Assembly (NCBI GenBank): GCA_050302175.1
Contig: JBNLAN010000030.1
Coordinates: forward strand, 57,372-121,371
Reading direction: 5' to 3'
Length of the DNA: 64,000 bases
DNA from: JBNLAN01 sp050302175
GTDB lineage: Bacteria; Pseudomonadota; Zetaproteobacteria; Mariprofundales; Mariprofundaceae
Shown here: piece after piece, positions 36,045 through 45,353 of the stretch
How positions within the stretch are numbered: the stretch's first letter is position 1
Layout of the letters: each line of letters opens with the position of its first letter
Made by a program: the position numbers and the translations under genes
Notes under the pieces: model-generated
What the model saw: the letters and a program-made list of their open reading frames with translations, nothing else
Databases searched by the model: none
Told to the model about the DNA's origin: nothing

Positions 36045-36605
36045 TTACTTGGCCCGCTTGATTTCACGCTCAATCATGCCTTCCCACTTGGTTTTAGCGG
36101 CATTCGGCAGAATCTTCGCGAGAATCTCCTTTTTGGAGACCTTGGCCTTCACGATATCAAACTTGTCCTGTTCGAAGAAGCCCGTCTTCACTTCAGTATA
36201 TTTATATGCCCCCATGAAATAGAGGCCGGACCCCTTGGTTTTCACCGCAGTTGCATTTTTCCCGGCAGGAAAACTATACCTGTAAATATCAGCTGCCCTG
36301 AAAAAACTGTTCTTATCTCCCCCAAACGAGGTGAGCTGGTAAGAACCCTTCGCAGGCACTTCGCGATAAAAAACATACCCCGAGCCCAAAGAGCCGGTGA
36401 TGCGCAAATAGAAAAACGGTTTATCCGTTTCAGGACGGTACTGCTTATACTGTATCCAGTTCAGGTAGGAGGGTGCATCCTCCATATCGATATAGCCATA
36501 GATGAGGGCGGTTTTCTCATTTTCCATCTCCGGAAGCTTGGGGCCCAATCCTCCACATCCGGTTAATAGTACTGCCAAGAACAGCACCAAACATAGCTTT
36601 TTCAT
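36045..36605 (-). CDS. Predicted lipoprotein of unknown function (second of a pair)
   Basis: A 186-aa protein with signal peptide and lipobox (MKKLCLVLFLAVLLTGC). The mature part contains GYIDMEDAPSYLNWIQYKQ and a glycine/tyrosine-rich beta region (LGSGYVFYREVPAKGSYQL). GGGAGAG lies before the chosen ATG; an in-frame start 14 codons upstream lacks support. It is upstream of, and one base from, the other lipoprotein gene. The two proteins look distantly alike in layout (both open with a short beta strand after the lipobox), suggesting old duplication or a shared partner. Confidence 0.65.
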   Translation of the reverse strand: MKKLCLVLFLAVLLTGCGGLGPKLPEMENEKTALIYGYIDMEDAPSYLNWIQYKQYRPETDKPFFYLRITGSLGSGYVFYREVPAKGSYQLTSFGGDKNSFFRAADIYRYSFPAGKNATAVKTKGSGLYFMGAYKYTEVKTGFFEQDKFDIVKAKVSKKEILAKILPNAAKTKWEGMIEREIKRAK

Positions 36606-36738
36606 ATACTCTCCCTTCCCCCCGCCGGCGTGAACATTAGCAGGCAAAGCATATGTGTCAAATTCACATTGAAAGAAAGAAAAGACGCCTCATACAACTG
36701 GCTATTTTGATGATTCAAGCCTCAATTTATAGCAATGA

Positions 36739-36999
36739 TCACAGCACCATCTTCACACCCGGAAGCTTATGCATATCCCGATACAGATTATCGAGCTGCT
36801 CCCGGCTTTGTGCCGTAAGGGTGATGGTAACAGAGAGGTAATTGCCATTGCGGCTGGCAGCAGTGCGCACCGCACCTTCGCCCAGATCAGGAGCGTGTTG
36901 GCGAGCCAAGGTCACCACCTCATCGGTGAACTCCTCGCGGTTCTCCCCCATAACCTTGATCGGAAACTGGCAGGGGAAAGTGAGCAATTCATCACTCAT
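36739..36999 (-). CDS. ybeD: DUF493/YbeD family protein
   Basis: An 86-aa cytoplasmic protein of the YbeD (UPF0250) family with an ACT-like ferredoxin fold. LLTFPCQFPIKVMG at the N-terminus and SVTITLTAQSREQLDNLYRDMHK near the C-terminus are the conserved blocks. Family members have a suspected regulatory role but no settled function. It begins 12 bases after the alaS stop. Confidence 0.88.
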   Translation of the reverse strand: MSDELLTFPCQFPIKVMGENREEFTDEVVTLARQHAPDLGEGAVRTAASRNGNYLSVTITLTAQSREQLDNLYRDMHKLPGVKMVL

Positions 37000-37011
37000 T
37001 GCAGATCGAGG

Positions 37012-39630
37012 TCAGCCCTGAATCAGGTTCGCCACAGAATCCAGCGCAGCCTTCAGTTTCGCAGGCTCGGTACCGCCGGCCATCGCCATATCCGGCTTGC
37101 CGCCGCCTTTGCCGCCGCAAACAGTTGCCACGTCGCGCACAATATTACCGGCATGAAAGCGTCCGGTGAGATCGTCCGTAACGCCCGCAATCAGCTGCAC
37201 CTTGTCGTCCTTCTTCACGCCGAAGACAATAACACCGGATTTGAGCTTGTTCTTAGCCTTATCCATGAAGTCGCGCAGATCGGGAACCCCGGCACCCACT
37301 TCAGCCACCAGAAGCTTCACGCCATTCACATCTTTCGCCTGCGCAATGAGATCATCCAGCAGGCCGGAGGACTGTTTGCCCTTTAAGGAAGAAAGTTCCT
37401 TCTCAGCCTCTTTCAGCTTGGCCTGCAATGCGACCAATGCATCACCCGCCTCATTGCTGCGAACCTTCAGAAGACCCGCCACTCCGGCAAGCACATTCGC
37501 ATCATCCACATAGCTCTGATAAGCCGCAGGACCGGTGATCGCTTCCATACGCCGCACACCTGCGGCCACACCGGTTTCGGATACAATGCGGAACAACCCG
37601 ATATCGCCAGTCGCCGACACATGCGTGCCGCCGCAAAGCTCGGTCGAAAAGCCTGCACGTACTACGCGCACTTCGTCACCATATTTTTCGCCAAACAGAG
37701 CCATCGCACCCGATTCCACCGCATCGTCGTAGGTCATCACATCGGTAGCCACCGGCACATTGGCCATAATCTCCGCGTTCACCTTCTCCTCGATCGCCCG
37801 CTTCTCCTCGTCGGTAAGCGGCTGGAAGTGGTTGAAATCGAAACGCAGGCGCTCCGGGTTCACCAGCGAACCCGCCTGCTTTACATGCTCGCCCAGCACC
37901 TCGCGCAGTGCGGCATGCATCAGATGCGTGGCAGTGTGATTGCGGCGGATGGAAGCACGGCGTTCGGAATTGACCGTAAAGTGCACGATACCACCAGGCT
38001 TGAAACTTCCCTTGGTGACTTTGCCGATATGCACAAACAGGTCCGGCAACAGTTTCCTGGTGTCGCTGACCGAAAAAGTCCCCGTGTCGGACTCAATCAC
38101 GCCGGTATCGCCCACCTGACCACCGGACTCGGCATAGAACGGCGTCTGGTTGGCGACCAGCCAGCCCTTGTCGCCCTCATTCAGCACCTCGACCATATTC
38201 TCGCCATCCAGCATACCGGTGAGCACACCCTCGGCGCTCTCGGTGGCATAGCCCAGAAACTCGGTCGGGCCGTGTGCATCGCGCAGCTCGAAAACCGCCT
38301 TCGGTACCAACTTCTCGCCGGAGCCGCCCCAGGCTGCACGGGCACGCTCACGCTGCTGCTGCATGCAGGCCTCGAAACCCTCCATATCGAGCCCCACATT
38401 GCGGTTCCTGAGAATATCTGCAGTCAAATCGGTCGGGAATCCGTAGGTATCGTAAAGCGTAAACAGGGTTTCGCCGGGGATGGTTCCAGCCTCACCCGCC
38501 TCTTCCACGGCCTGCTCCACAAGCTTCAACCCCTTATCCAGCGTCTTGATAAAGCGCTCTTCCTCGATGCGGATCACCTGCTCGATTCGTGCCTGATTCT
38601 CTCTGAGCTCAACGTAATGTGCGCCCATCTCACGCACCAGCGCATCCACAAGCCGGTAAATAAATGCTTCGGTCATACCGAGCAGTCGGCCGTGGCGACA
38701 GGCGCGGCGCAAAATGCGGCGCAATACAAAGCCGCGCCCCTCGTTGGACGGCAGCACGCCATCGGCCAGCAGGAAAGAGACCGAGCGCAGGTGATCGGCC
38801 AGCACGCGCAAGGATACATCGCTCTCGGTTACCTCGCCGAACTTTACCCCGGTGATATCGGAAGCGGCATCGATCAGGCCGGAAAACAGATCGATATCGT
38901 AATTGTTGTGCACGCCCTGCATTACCGCAGCGATACGCTCGAGCCCCATACCCGTATCGACTGATGGCTTTGGAAGCTCGGTCAGGGTGCCATCCTCGGC
39001 ACGATCATATTGCATGAATACAAGATTCCAGATTTCGATGAAACGGTCACCGTCCTCGTCCGGGCTGCCGGGAGGGCCGCCGGGAATGTCGGCGCCGTGA
39101 TCGTAGAATATTTCCGAACAGGGGCCGCACGGGCCGGTATCGCCCATCGACCAGAAGTTATCCTTGGCGCCAATGCGGGCGATCTTGTCGGCCGGGATGC
39201 CGATCTGCTTCGTCCAGATGTCAAAAGCCTCATCATCCTCTTCAAACACGGTCACAAACAGGCGATCCGCATCCAGTTTCAGATCGCGGGTCAGGAAATC
39301 CCAGGCATACTCGATGGCCTTCTCCTTGAAATAGTCGCCAAAGGAGAAGTTACCCAGCATTTCAAAGAAGGTGTGATGGCGGGCGGTATGACCGACATTC
39401 TCCAGATCGTTGTGCTTGCCGCCTGCGCGCACGCACTTCTGGCTGGAGGCGGCCGTTGAATATGGGCGATGCTCGTTGCCGAGGAAGACATGCTTAAACT
39501 GTACCATCCCTGCATTGGTAAACATCAGGGTCGGGTCGCCATGCGGTACCAGCGAGCTCGACGCCACCACCTCATGGTCGTGCGTCGCAAAATAATTCAG
39601 AAACCTTGCGCGAATCTCGGAAGTCTTCAC
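37012..39630 (-). CDS. alaS: Alanyl-tRNA synthetase
   Basis: Charges tRNA-Ala and edits mischarged Ser/Gly. The 872-aa protein has class II motifs in the first 300 residues (FTNAGMVQFKHVFLG, ENVGHTARHHTFFEMLGNFSFG), the editing-domain zinc ligands HTATHLMHAAL (about residue 560) and CGGTH (about residue 660), and a C-terminal glycine-rich C-Ala domain ending GGGKPDMAMAG. It follows recX by three bases; recA-recX-alaS is a common proteobacterial order. Confidence 0.98.
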   Translation of the reverse strand: MKTSEIRARFLNYFATHDHEVVASSSLVPHGDPTLMFTNAGMVQFKHVFLGNEHRPYSTAASSQKCVRAGGKHNDLENVGHTARHHTFFEMLGNFSFGDYFKEKAIEYAWDFLTRDLKLDADRLFVTVFEEDDEAFDIWTKQIGIPADKIARIGAKDNFWSMGDTGPCGPCSEIFYDHGADIPGGPPGSPDEDGDRFIEIWNLVFMQYDRAEDGTLTELPKPSVDTGMGLERIAAVMQGVHNNYDIDLFSGLIDAASDITGVKFGEVTESDVSLRVLADHLRSVSFLLADGVLPSNEGRGFVLRRILRRACRHGRLLGMTEAFIYRLVDALVREMGAHYVELRENQARIEQVIRIEEERFIKTLDKGLKLVEQAVEEAGEAGTIPGETLFTLYDTYGFPTDLTADILRNRNVGLDMEGFEACMQQQRERARAAWGGSGEKLVPKAVFELRDAHGPTEFLGYATESAEGVLTGMLDGENMVEVLNEGDKGWLVANQTPFYAESGGQVGDTGVIESDTGTFSVSDTRKLLPDLFVHIGKVTKGSFKPGGIVHFTVNSERRASIRRNHTATHLMHAALREVLGEHVKQAGSLVNPERLRFDFNHFQPLTDEEKRAIEEKVNAEIMANVPVATDVMTYDDAVESGAMALFGEKYGDEVRVVRAGFSTELCGGTHVSATGDIGLFRIVSETGVAAGVRRMEAITGPAAYQSYVDDANVLAGVAGLLKVRSNEAGDALVALQAKLKEAEKELSSLKGKQSSGLLDDLIAQAKDVNGVKLLVAEVGAGVPDLRDFMDKAKNKLKSGVIVFGVKKDDKVQLIAGVTDDLTGRFHAGNIVRDVATVCGGKGGGKPDMAMAGGTEPAKLKAALDSVANLIQG

Positions 39631-39633
39631 CTG

Positions 39634-40113
39634 TTACCCCACATCCTTTTTCATCTTCATCGCCGTCAGCACCGCCTGTGCGCCAAACCCCTTGCTCTGC
39701 AGAAAACGTGCCATCTTGTTCCAGATACGCTGGTCTTCAAAACGGCGCCCTGTTGCATCGCGCTTCTCCAGCAGCTCAAAACAGGCCGATACCGCATCAA
39801 AATCGGTATACTCGCTTTCCAGCACTTCCTGCAGCACCGCCTCATCCACGCCCTTCTGCCGGGCCTTCGCCGCCGCCAACCACAGGTGATCCCCCCGGAC
39901 CAGGCGCATGCGCAAAAATCCCTCAGCAAAACGCCGTTCCGACAGATAACCGTCGGAAATCAACCGATTCAGCACACGCTCGGCAACGGAATCATCCACC
40001 TCGCGTAGCAATAATTTGTTACGCAACCCGTTGCGACAATACTCGCGCCGGGCCAGCAGCCTCACTGCATAAGCATAGGCGGCCTGCTCTTCCTTATCTG
40101 GCGCCGCTTTCAA
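39634..40113 (-). CDS. recX: Regulatory protein RecX
   Basis: Binds RecA filaments and limits recombinase activity. The 159-aa protein is built from three-helix repeats: YAVRLLARREYCRNGLRNKL, VLNRLISDGYLSERRFAEGF with the family signature DGYLsErRFAe, and RIWNKMARFLQSKGFG. It lies between recA and alaS with 18 and three base gaps. Confidence 0.95.
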   Translation of the reverse strand: MKAAPDKEEQAAYAYAVRLLARREYCRNGLRNKLLLREVDDSVAERVLNRLISDGYLSERRFAEGFLRMRLVRGDHLWLAAAKARQKGVDEAVLQEVLESEYTDFDAVSACFELLEKRDATGRRFEDQRIWNKMARFLQSKGFGAQAVLTAMKMKKDVG

Positions 40114-40131
40114 GCCCGGCCCGGCAACCGT

Positions 40132-41139
40132 CTATTCGGCTGGTTTGGCCGCTGACTTGGCACCAATGGCTTCACGCACCTTACCTTCCACATCGGCCAG
40201 CATTTCCGGGTGCTCCTTCAGAAACTGGATCGCATTATCACGTCCCTGACCGATACGCTCCTTGCCAATGGCATACCATGCCCCGCTCTTCTGCACCAGA
40301 TTGTGCTCCACGCCAAGATCAACCACCTCACCGACGCGCGAAATACCCTCGCCGTACATGATCGAAAACTCCGCCTTCTTGAATGGCGGCGCCATCTTGT
40401 TCTTGACGATCTTCACGCGTGTTTCGTTGCCGAGATCCTCATCACCTTTCTTGATGCCACCGATACGGCGCACATCCAGTCGCACCGAGGCATAAAACTT
40501 CAAGGCATTACCGCCGGTGGTGGTCTCAGGGTTGCCGAACATCACCCCGATCTTCATACGAATCTGGTTAATGAACAGCACGATGGTCTTCGAGCGCGAA
40601 ATCGAACCGGTAAGCTTGCGCAGTGCCTGACTCATCAGGCGCGCCTGCAAGCCCATGTGCGAGTCGCCCATATCGCCTTCAAGCTCGGCCTTCGGCGTCA
40701 GTGCCGCCACCGAATCCACCACGATGATGTCCAGTGCACCGGAACGGGTCAGCATATCGACAATCTCCAGCGCCTGCTCACCCGAATCCGGCTGCGAGAT
40801 CAGCAGGTTCTCGGTATCCACACCCAGCTTTTTGGCATAGGCCACATCCAGCGCATGCTCGGCATCCACGAAGGCTGCGGTGCCTCCCAGTTTCTGCGCC
40901 TCGGCTACAGCATGCAGCGCCAGCGTAGTCTTACCCGAAGATTCCGGCCCGTAGATTTCAACCACACGGCCGCGCGGGTAACCGCCGATACCAAGCGCTG
41001 CATCCAGCGCCAGACTGCCGCTCGGAACTACCGACACATCGGCCTGGGTCTGGTCGCCCAGACGCATGACCGTACCCTTGCCGAACTGCCGCTCGATCTG
41101 GGAGAGCGCGGTTTCAAGTGCTTTGGTTTTCTCTGACAT
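40132..41139 (-). CDS. recA: Recombinase RecA
   Basis: DNA strand-exchange protein and SOS co-protease. Of 335 aa, Walker A is GPESSGKTTLALH (about residue 65), followed by VDAEHALD, loop L1 DSHMGLQARLMSQALRKL, FINQIRMKIGVMFGNPETTTGG (L2) and the C-terminal domain. I start at MSEKTKALETALSQIERQFGKG; a frame extending 79 codons upstream runs through thpR and is not real. It starts one base after the thpR stop. I did not see a convincing E. coli-type LexA box upstream. Confidence 0.98.
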   Translation of the reverse strand: MSEKTKALETALSQIERQFGKGTVMRLGDQTQADVSVVPSGSLALDAALGIGGYPRGRVVEIYGPESSGKTTLALHAVAEAQKLGGTAAFVDAEHALDVAYAKKLGVDTENLLISQPDSGEQALEIVDMLTRSGALDIIVVDSVAALTPKAELEGDMGDSHMGLQARLMSQALRKLTGSISRSKTIVLFINQIRMKIGVMFGNPETTTGGNALKFYASVRLDVRRIGGIKKGDEDLGNETRVKIVKNKMAPPFKKAEFSIMYGEGISRVGEVVDLGVEHNLVQKSGAWYAIGKERIGQGRDNAIQFLKEHPEMLADVEGKVREAIGAKSAAKPAE

Positions 41140-41140
41140 A

Positions 41141-41725
41141 TCATGATCCCCTGAATTCAAATTCTTCCACAACCCGGTACTGCGCCCCTCCCGGGGCCAA
41201 TATCGACTGGTACAACGCCACCCGCTCCGCCGTCCAGATACTTTCCGGCATCGCTTCCACACTATCCGATATTTCCGCCTTAAGCGGGAGCGGTGCTCCC
41301 CTGCCTCGTGCCAGTGTGATATGCCCCTTAAACGGACTTTCACGACTGCCGGATTCGCGACGCCGAACCGTAGCACGACCGGCCTGCCTGCAACAACGGG
41401 CGAATGCTTTCAGCATGCCGGAATCATCTGCATCTTCAGCACCCAGCCAAAGTATCCGCGGTTTCAACATATTCGGAAAAGCGCCAAACCGTGTCGTTTT
41501 AAGCAACAGAGGACGCTGCTCTGCGGCACAATCATCAAGTGCCTCGCACAGATCATTCACATAGCTACCATCCACATCGCCGTAAAAGGCGAGTGTCAGA
41601 TGCCAGTTCCGCAGCGGCACATCGCGCCATTCGGAAGGATCGAGAAAACTGCCTGCATGCGCCCACCATGCGCGCACCTCGCCGGATATGCTTTCCGGCA
41701 AATCAATCGCGGCAAAGAGTCGCAT
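41141..41725 (-). CDS. thpR: RNA 2',3'-cyclic phosphodiesterase
   Basis: 2H-phosphoesterase of 194 aa (LigT/ThpR family). The two catalytic HxT/HxS motifs are visible: NWHLTLAFYG (about residue 45) and GHITLARGRG (about residue 130). The start MRLFAAIDLPES is the family N-terminus; the longer frame upstream overlaps sixA. It heads the run thpR-recA-recX-alaS-ybeD, an arrangement with competence/damage-gene flavour (cinA is absent here). Confidence 0.93.
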   Translation of the reverse strand: MRLFAAIDLPESISGEVRAWWAHAGSFLDPSEWRDVPLRNWHLTLAFYGDVDGSYVNDLCEALDDCAAEQRPLLLKTTRFGAFPNMLKPRILWLGAEDADDSGMLKAFARCCRQAGRATVRRRESGSRESPFKGHITLARGRGAPLPLKAEISDSVEAMPESIWTAERVALYQSILAPGGAQYRVVEEFEFRGS

Positions 41726-41750
41726 CAGTCGTGATAATCGGTTGCGATGA

Positions 41751-42245
41751 TCAAATGTCGTCCGACTTCGGAGTAAAAAAATGCCTGATCCGGCCACTTT
41801 TTTTACCGATCTCTTTCCAGCTATCGAGTTTGAAGTCGATCTGTACCACACCGCAGGTCGGGATATTCAGCAGATTCTTGTCGCTAATCTCGGTCACCAG
41901 CAGTGTAAGCGCCGGATTGTGGCCAATAATCGCAACACTGCGATAAGTGTCATCGATATCATGCACGAAACGAACAAGATCGCGATAATCGAAGGTATAG
42001 AGGGCATCGTCGGATGTGACCGGACAGTCGAAACCGCCCTGCTCTCCGATCAGCCGTGCGGTCTCCTGCGCGCGCGTGCCAGTGCTGGCAAAGGCCGCCT
42101 CGATGACAAAGTTGTTCTCCTGCATCCGCTGGGCGATTTGCTGCGTCTGCTTGATCCCTTTTTTGCGGAGTTTCCGAAATTTATCGGGCTCTCCGGGCTG
42201 CGGCTTCTCCGCTTTGGCATGTCGGATAATGGTCAGCGTCTTCAT
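41751..42245 (-). CDS. sixA: Phosphohistidine phosphatase SixA
   Basis: Histidine-phosphatase-fold protein of 164 aa. The RHG motif is LTIIRHAKAEKP at residues 4-15, and the second catalytic His is in VAIIGHNPALTLL (about residue 108). SixA members dephosphorylate histidines of phosphorelay or PTS proteins. KFRKLRKKGIKQTQQIAQRM and SFAST-like AFASTGTRAQETA are family blocks. It lies upstream of thpR on the same strand with 25 bases between. Confidence 0.92.
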   Translation of the reverse strand: MKTLTIIRHAKAEKPQPGEPDKFRKLRKKGIKQTQQIAQRMQENNFVIEAAFASTGTRAQETARLIGEQGGFDCPVTSDDALYTFDYRDLVRFVHDIDDTYRSVAIIGHNPALTLLVTEISDKNLLNIPTCGVVQIDFKLDSWKEIGKKSGRIRHFFTPKSDDI

Positions 42246-42339
42246 TATGATCCCTGTCTTCGATTTACTTACTCGAACCTGATGCTGATGCGCCTTGCTG
42301 CAACTGGAAGCTTAAATGATAGCGGCGGGGAAAAATAAT

Positions 42340-43500
42340 TCACCCCTCCGGGAAGCCGATACTCCGGGAAGAGACCTGCTGTCTGCTTACCCTGAAATCC
42401 TGCAGATCGAGCTCCGGTTCCCGGCCCATAATCCAGTGACTCATCACTCTGGCCGTCCCCGGCGCCAGCACCACGCCGTTGCGGTAGTGGCCGCTCGCCA
42501 CCCACAGGCCGGGTTTCCCTTCCACCGGCCCCAGATACGGTAAACCATCCGGACTACCCGGGCGAAAACCCATCCACTGCCGCTCAATCTCCGCCTCTTT
42601 CAGGCCTGGGGCGATACGTACCATCGCATCCAGCAGCGCCTGCACCACCTCTTCCGTATTCCCTGGTTCAAACCCAACCTTCTCCATGCTGGCTCCAACC
42701 AGAATACGTCCGTCCGCGCGAGGGACAAAATAGGCGCGATCATGCTTCACGATATGCCGCAACAGACCGGGTTTGGCTTTTAGCAGCACGAGCTGCCCCT
42801 TCACCGGTTCAATGGGAATCTCAAAACCCATTGCCCTCGAAAGCTCACCGCTCCAGCTCCCTGCAGCTAGCAGCACTGCATCGCCCGCAACAACCTCTCC
42901 TCCGCGCAAACGAACCCCTTGCACCGCGCCATTCGCCTCATGTAAACCGACCACCTCTGCCTGCTCGCGAATCTCGATGCCGCGATTCTGCATCGCTTTC
43001 TGTACCGCCTGTAGCAATCGCGGATTGCGCACCTGTGCCACCTCGGGCCATAACAGGGCGCCTCGCACATCGGAGGAGAGTGCAGGCTCATACTCCAAAG
43101 CCTGCGCATGGCCCAGACGCTCAAGTTGCCAACCAAACTTCTTCGACCACGCCACCGCCTGCGACTCATGGTTCACTACATCATCATGAAACAGCGGCAC
43201 CATCAGCCCGCTTTTGTGCCACTCGATACTCATGCCGGATTCGGATGCCAGCTCCTGGCTCAGGGATGGATAAAGGGCAAGGCTTGCATCCACCAGATGT
43301 GTAAATGAATCAGGGTAGAGCCATGGATTGATCGGAGAGAGAATGCCGGCGCCAGCCCATGACGACTCCCGCCCGAGCACGCTGCGCTCCAGCACCACCG
43401 GCTCGGCTCCCAGTTGCTGTAGCCTCCAGGCCGTCAGACAACCGATCACACCGCCACCGATCACAATCACACGCATTCCTGAATTCAAGACTTCCCCCAT
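42340..43500 (-). CDS. thiO: Glycine oxidase-type FAD oxidoreductase ThiO
   Basis: FAD-dependent amine oxidase of the DAO family, 386 aa. The FAD-binding site is RVIVIGGGVIGCLTAWRL (about residue 10), followed by SWAGAGILSP, a conserved ThiO stretch. DRAYFVPRADGRILVGASME and GHYRNGVVLAPGTA near the C-terminus also fit. In thiamine synthesis ThiO makes the iminoglycine for the thiazole ring; no other thi gene is present in the window. The start could be the second Met (MRVIVIGGG). It is divergent from hpnC. Confidence 0.88.
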   Translation of the reverse strand: MGEVLNSGMRVIVIGGGVIGCLTAWRLQQLGAEPVVLERSVLGRESSWAGAGILSPINPWLYPDSFTHLVDASLALYPSLSQELASESGMSIEWHKSGLMVPLFHDDVVNHESQAVAWSKKFGWQLERLGHAQALEYEPALSSDVRGALLWPEVAQVRNPRLLQAVQKAMQNRGIEIREQAEVVGLHEANGAVQGVRLRGGEVVAGDAVLLAAGSWSGELSRAMGFEIPIEPVKGQLVLLKAKPGLLRHIVKHDRAYFVPRADGRILVGASMEKVGFEPGNTEEVVQALLDAMVRIAPGLKEAEIERQWMGFRPGSPDGLPYLGPVEGKPGLWVASGHYRNGVVLAPGTARVMSHWIMGREPELDLQDFRVSRQQVSSRSIGFPEG

Positions 43501-43554
43501 CGATTTCCGCTATCTTGGCTTGCAGTTGTGCATTTTCGCCGCCACCATGCAGCC

Positions 43555-44481
43555 ATGCCAACGCAGACGATCGTTTCAGCTCCCGAGCACGCGCCCGGAC
43601 TCGAAGAAGCCTACCAGCATTGCCAATCCATCGCACGGGAGCATTACGAAAATTTTCCGACCGCCTCCCTGCTGATTCGGCCTGAGCTGCGCCCGGCGGT
43701 TGCCGCCATTTATAGCTTTGCCCGTCACGCCGACGACCTGGCCGATGAGGGCGACGCCGCACCCGAAATACGTTTAAAGCAGATCGATGCATGGGAGCAT
43801 CTGCTGGAACGCGCCGAAAAAGATGAGGTGGAGCACCCGGTATTCCTTGCACTTGGCAATGCCATCCGCCGCTTCGGGCTTCCGGTCGATGCACTGCACA
43901 ACCTGCTCGTGGCCTTCCGTATGGATGTCAGCATTCACTCCTATGCCACCGCAGATGAGCTGCTGTTCTACTGCAAACACTCCGCCAACCCGGTTGGACG
44001 CCTGATGCTGGCACTACACGGCATTCACGATCCGGTCGCCCTGCGCGCCTCCGATGCAATCTGCAGCGCCCTGCAACTAACCAACTTCTGGCAGGATCTG
44101 AGTATCGATCTCCCTCGTGGCCGCTGCTACCTGCCGAAAGAGTGGCTGAGCGCCTGTGGATTTAGCCACACCGACCTGCTGGAGGGGCACATTGATTCAG
44201 CAGCGCTGGCTCCTGCCTTGTGTCAGGCGACAGACTACACGGCAGCATTATATGAGAAAGGTTACGCACTTCTCCCCTATCTCCCTTTGCGCTTGCGCCT
44301 GCAAATCGCCGCCACCCTGCAAGGTGGAAAAGCGATCCTGCGTAAAACCGCTGCCACGAGCGATCCATTCACAACACGTCCGAAACTTGGGAGCTTCGAT
44401 TGGCTGTTATTGATACCACGCGTCCTGACAACCGCGCTCATGCCCCGGCCTCGCCCCGGAACTCAGGGGCATCACACATGA
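43555..44481 (+). CDS. hpnC: Squalene synthase HpnC (hydroxysqualene synthase step)
   Basis: Squalene/phytoene synthase family enzyme. In the three-enzyme HpnCDE route HpnC converts presqualene diphosphate to hydroxysqualene. The prenyl-diphosphate metal motifs are FARHADDLADE (about residue 66) and NFWQDLSIDLPRGRCYLP (about residue 182). I place the start at ATG 43555 (308 aa); an in-frame GTG at 43528 would add nine residues. The stop overlaps the hpnD ATG (ATGA). Confidence 0.93.
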   Translation: MPTQTIVSAPEHAPGLEEAYQHCQSIAREHYENFPTASLLIRPELRPAVAAIYSFARHADDLADEGDAAPEIRLKQIDAWEHLLERAEKDEVEHPVFLALGNAIRRFGLPVDALHNLLVAFRMDVSIHSYATADELLFYCKHSANPVGRLMLALHGIHDPVALRASDAICSALQLTNFWQDLSIDLPRGRCYLPKEWLSACGFSHTDLLEGHIDSAALAPALCQATDYTAALYEKGYALLPYLPLRLRLQIAATLQGGKAILRKTAATSDPFTTRPKLGSFDWLLLIPRVLTTALMPRPRPGTQGHHT

Positions 44482-45353
44482 CCCCTGCCGAATATTGTGA
44501 AAACAGAACCCGCGGTGCGGGTTCATCATTCTTTTATGCCTTCCTGTTTCTGCCCGAAACACAACGGCGCGCCATGATGGCGCTCTATGCCTTCTGCCGG
44601 GAAGCTGATGATATTGCAGATGATATCACCGAGCAGGATGTAGCACTGTCGCAAATCGCCTTCTGGCGCGAGGAGCTTACGCGCGTGTTTTCCGGCCAGC
44701 CGCAACACCCGGTCGGGCTGGAGCTGCAGTGGGCCAAAGCGCACTTCAACCTGCAGGAGGAGCTCTTTATCGAAATTCTCGACGGTATGTTGATGGATAT
44801 TCGCAAACAGCCGATCCTCAAAGCTGCCGACCTCTCGCTCTACTGCTATCGGGTTGCGGGCGTGGTCGGGCTGCTCTCCATCGAAATCTTCGGTTACTCC
44901 TCGCGCAAGGCACGTGACTTTGCCACCAGCATGGGCGAGGCGCTGCAGATCACCAATATTCTGCGCGACGTGGCCGATGATGCCCGCATCGGACGCATCT
45001 ATCTGCCACAGGAGGATCGCATCCGTTTCGGCGTGGCCGATCAGGATATTCTGGATGGCAACTTCTCGGGCAACCTTGCGGCTCTGCTCGCCCACTATGC
45101 GGAGAAAGCCGAGGCGCTCTATACAAAGGCACTGGATGAGCTGCCAGTTGAAGACCGCAAATCGCTGCGGCCCTCACTGTTGATGGGTTCCATCTACCAT
45201 GCCCACCTCGCTCGTATCCGCAAGGTAAATTTCGATGTCTGGAAACATCCGGCCCATCTCTCGCCCTTGCGCAAAATCTGGATCGCCTGGCGCACCTATC
45301 GCTACGAAAAGAGGAGCGAACAATCGGGCGCAACGGCCCGCTTCGCATTTTGA
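44478..45353 (+). CDS. hpnD: Presqualene diphosphate synthase HpnD
   Basis: Condenses two farnesyl diphosphates to presqualene diphosphate, the first step of HpnCDE. The 291-aa protein has FCREADDIADD (about residue 45) and NILRDVADDARIGRIYLP (about residue 155). A longer frame begins at 44400 inside hpnC, but ATG 44478, overlapping the hpnC stop as ATGA, gives the normal N-terminus (MTPAEYCENRTRGAGSSF). Confidence 0.95.
   Translation: MTPAEYCENRTRGAGSSFFYAFLFLPETQRRAMMALYAFCREADDIADDITEQDVALSQIAFWREELTRVFSGQPQHPVGLELQWAKAHFNLQEELFIEILDGMLMDIRKQPILKAADLSLYCYRVAGVVGLLSIEIFGYSSRKARDFATSMGEALQITNILRDVADDARIGRIYLPQEDRIRFGVADQDILDGNFSGNLAALLAHYAEKAEALYTKALDELPVEDRKSLRPSLLMGSIYHAHLARIRKVNFDVWKHPAHLSPLRKIWIAWRTYRYEKRSEQSGATARFAF

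Noticed and set aside
37621..38964. 447-aa open frame on the plus strand opposite alaS
   Set aside because: Antisense to the alanyl-tRNA synthetase catalytic and editing domains; no plausible start signal.
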